This document shows, piece by piece, positions 62,954 to 64,000 of a DNA stretch of 64,000 nt. The stretch is from Antennarius striatus (Eukaryota > Chordata > Actinopteri > Lophiiformes > Antennariidae). How positions within the stretch are numbered: the first letter of the stretch is position 1; every line of letters starts with the position of its first letter. The notes below the pieces were generated by a model that ran no database searches, was not told the origin of the DNA, and worked only from the letters and a program-made list of their open reading frames with translations. The stretch lies in contig NC_090778.1 of assembly GCF_040054535.1 (NCBI RefSeq), forward strand, positions 13,547,501 to 13,611,500, given 5' to 3'. The position numbers and the translations under genes are program-made.

Positions 62954-64000
62954 TGTAAGGTTTTCTTGTATGCAATTCCCACAAAAGTGTTTGCAAGAAC
63001 TCGAAAATCAATCCTGAAACAATCATTTTGTGGGTCCGAAGAAATATTTTGACAGCAAGCAAATGGATTATGAAACCTTCTATACACATCTCTGATTACC
63101 TAAAAAACTGTCCATGGTGCCAAAATTTCAGTTTGTCAATCATGTCAGCTGATAAACAAATACATTCCCATTTTTCTCATCCATACTCAATAAACACTTA
63201 GTAGCAGATAACTGCCTGCTAAGCAGACTGTAATCAAGATGGTCTTTCCAATGGATCTGTTGAAATAAAGTAAAATATGAGACAGCTTTGTGCTTGCATG
63301 GTAAAATGTATTAATACATAAATGTTTTCGACTTACTATTTTATTATATAATTATCAATATATGCTATTGTTATTGATGATTACTTTCGTACCAAAGAAA
63401 AAAAATTGATCCTCAGGCTCCCACCACACGTGGATTTCACTGACAACACAAAGAAGTTGTTGCTGTTAACCCCAGTTCTTAAATAAATTAATCAAAATTA
63501 ATTAATGTATGAATAAAAAACAGATACCATTCAGAGAATCTAAATTAAATTTGTAACCATGGAAATTAAACAAAAGGTAAAATTAATGGTGTGCAAAAAG
63601 TATGAAAAATATATTTTGAGTCTGGAAGTGAAACGTGACGGATATTCTTTGATCAAAGAGTTCTTCATTGTGAACAAATGTTGATCATTTGAAATGACAA
63701 AATATACAGTTCATGTTGAATTACTGTACATTCATCTGTCTTGTCCTCTTTATACAATTCTGTATGAAAATACACAAAACCATGGCAAAGCTTGACTTTT
63801 TTCAGTAAGCCAGTTTAATCTCGATTTGAAATGACTGATTTCTCTCAGAAGATGATGGACAAGAGAAAAAAATTCTCGTTAATTTACATTTGAACAAAAA
63901 CTATAATGTCCAATATTTTTCATATCTCTTGCATACTGTCACAAACTATAGAAAAATCCAGAGCTCTACACAATTAAAATAGGCCAAGCTCTTTCTAAAG
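62954..64000. other. prlr 3' UTR and downstream flank
   Basis: AT-rich. Contains the two AATAAA signals listed above. After about 63300 no gene, RNA or repeat is recognised. Confidence 0.6.
63189..63269 (+). promoter_or_regulatory. prlr polyadenylation signals
   Basis: AATAAA at 63189-63194 and again at 63264-63269, 236 and 311 nt after the prlr stop codon; either could end the transcript. Confidence 0.6.

Overview
The window is vertebrate nuclear DNA and almost certainly from a ray-finned (teleost) fish. All seven protein genes are animal genes broken by GT-AG introns. The spaces between exons hold long TG, CT and ATT microsatellites, tRNA-headed SINEs, hAT-type DNA transposon remnants and RTE/L1 LINE fragments, the usual mixture in fish genomes. 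The species cannot be named from the sequence.

Left half (about 1-36.6 kb): four genes in the order ksr2(-), rfc5(+), wsb2(-), vsig10(-). From general knowledge this is the order on human 12q24 (KSR2-RFC5-WSB2-VSIG10), so the block is old. ksr2 is partial: only its first three coding exons (58+47+50 codons) are here, with a first intron of about 11 kb full of repeats, and the gene runs off the left edge. rfc5 is complete (11 coding exons, 334 aa) and lies head-to-head with ksr2. wsb2 is complete (9 exons, 421 aa) and converges on rfc5. vsig10 is complete (9 exons, 530 aa; one exon per Ig domain, all phase 1).

Right half (about 37.8-63 kb): an embigin-like two-Ig membrane protein (-; 8 exons, 293 aa), the paracaspase malt1 (-; 17 exons, 812 aa, catalytic His390/Cys439) and a prolactin-receptor gene (+; 8 coding exons, 542 aa). 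The human counterparts lie on other chromosomes (EMB and PRLR on 5, MALT1 on 18), so the interval around 36.6-37.9 kb is a synteny junction relative to human. I summed exon lengths and phases for every complete gene; each closes to a whole number of codons with a terminal stop.

The genes are not a functional cluster: MAPK scaffold (ksr2), clamp loader (rfc5), Cul5 ubiquitin-ligase adaptor (wsb2), Ig membrane proteins (vsig10, emb), NF-kB protease/scaffold (malt1) and cytokine receptor (prlr). I found no prokaryotic-style system, CRISPR array or novel enzymatic module. What deserves a second look is mostly in the non-coding part: two SINE families with target-site duplications, a hAT element with a perfect 8-bp duplication, perfect or near-perfect hairpins, a nine-unit 15-bp minisatellite, a possible conserved non-coding element with a full CRE site in ksr2 intron 1, and some coding oddities (malt1 micro-exons, a WSEWT motif in the prolactin receptor, a wsb2 tail beyond the SOCS box).
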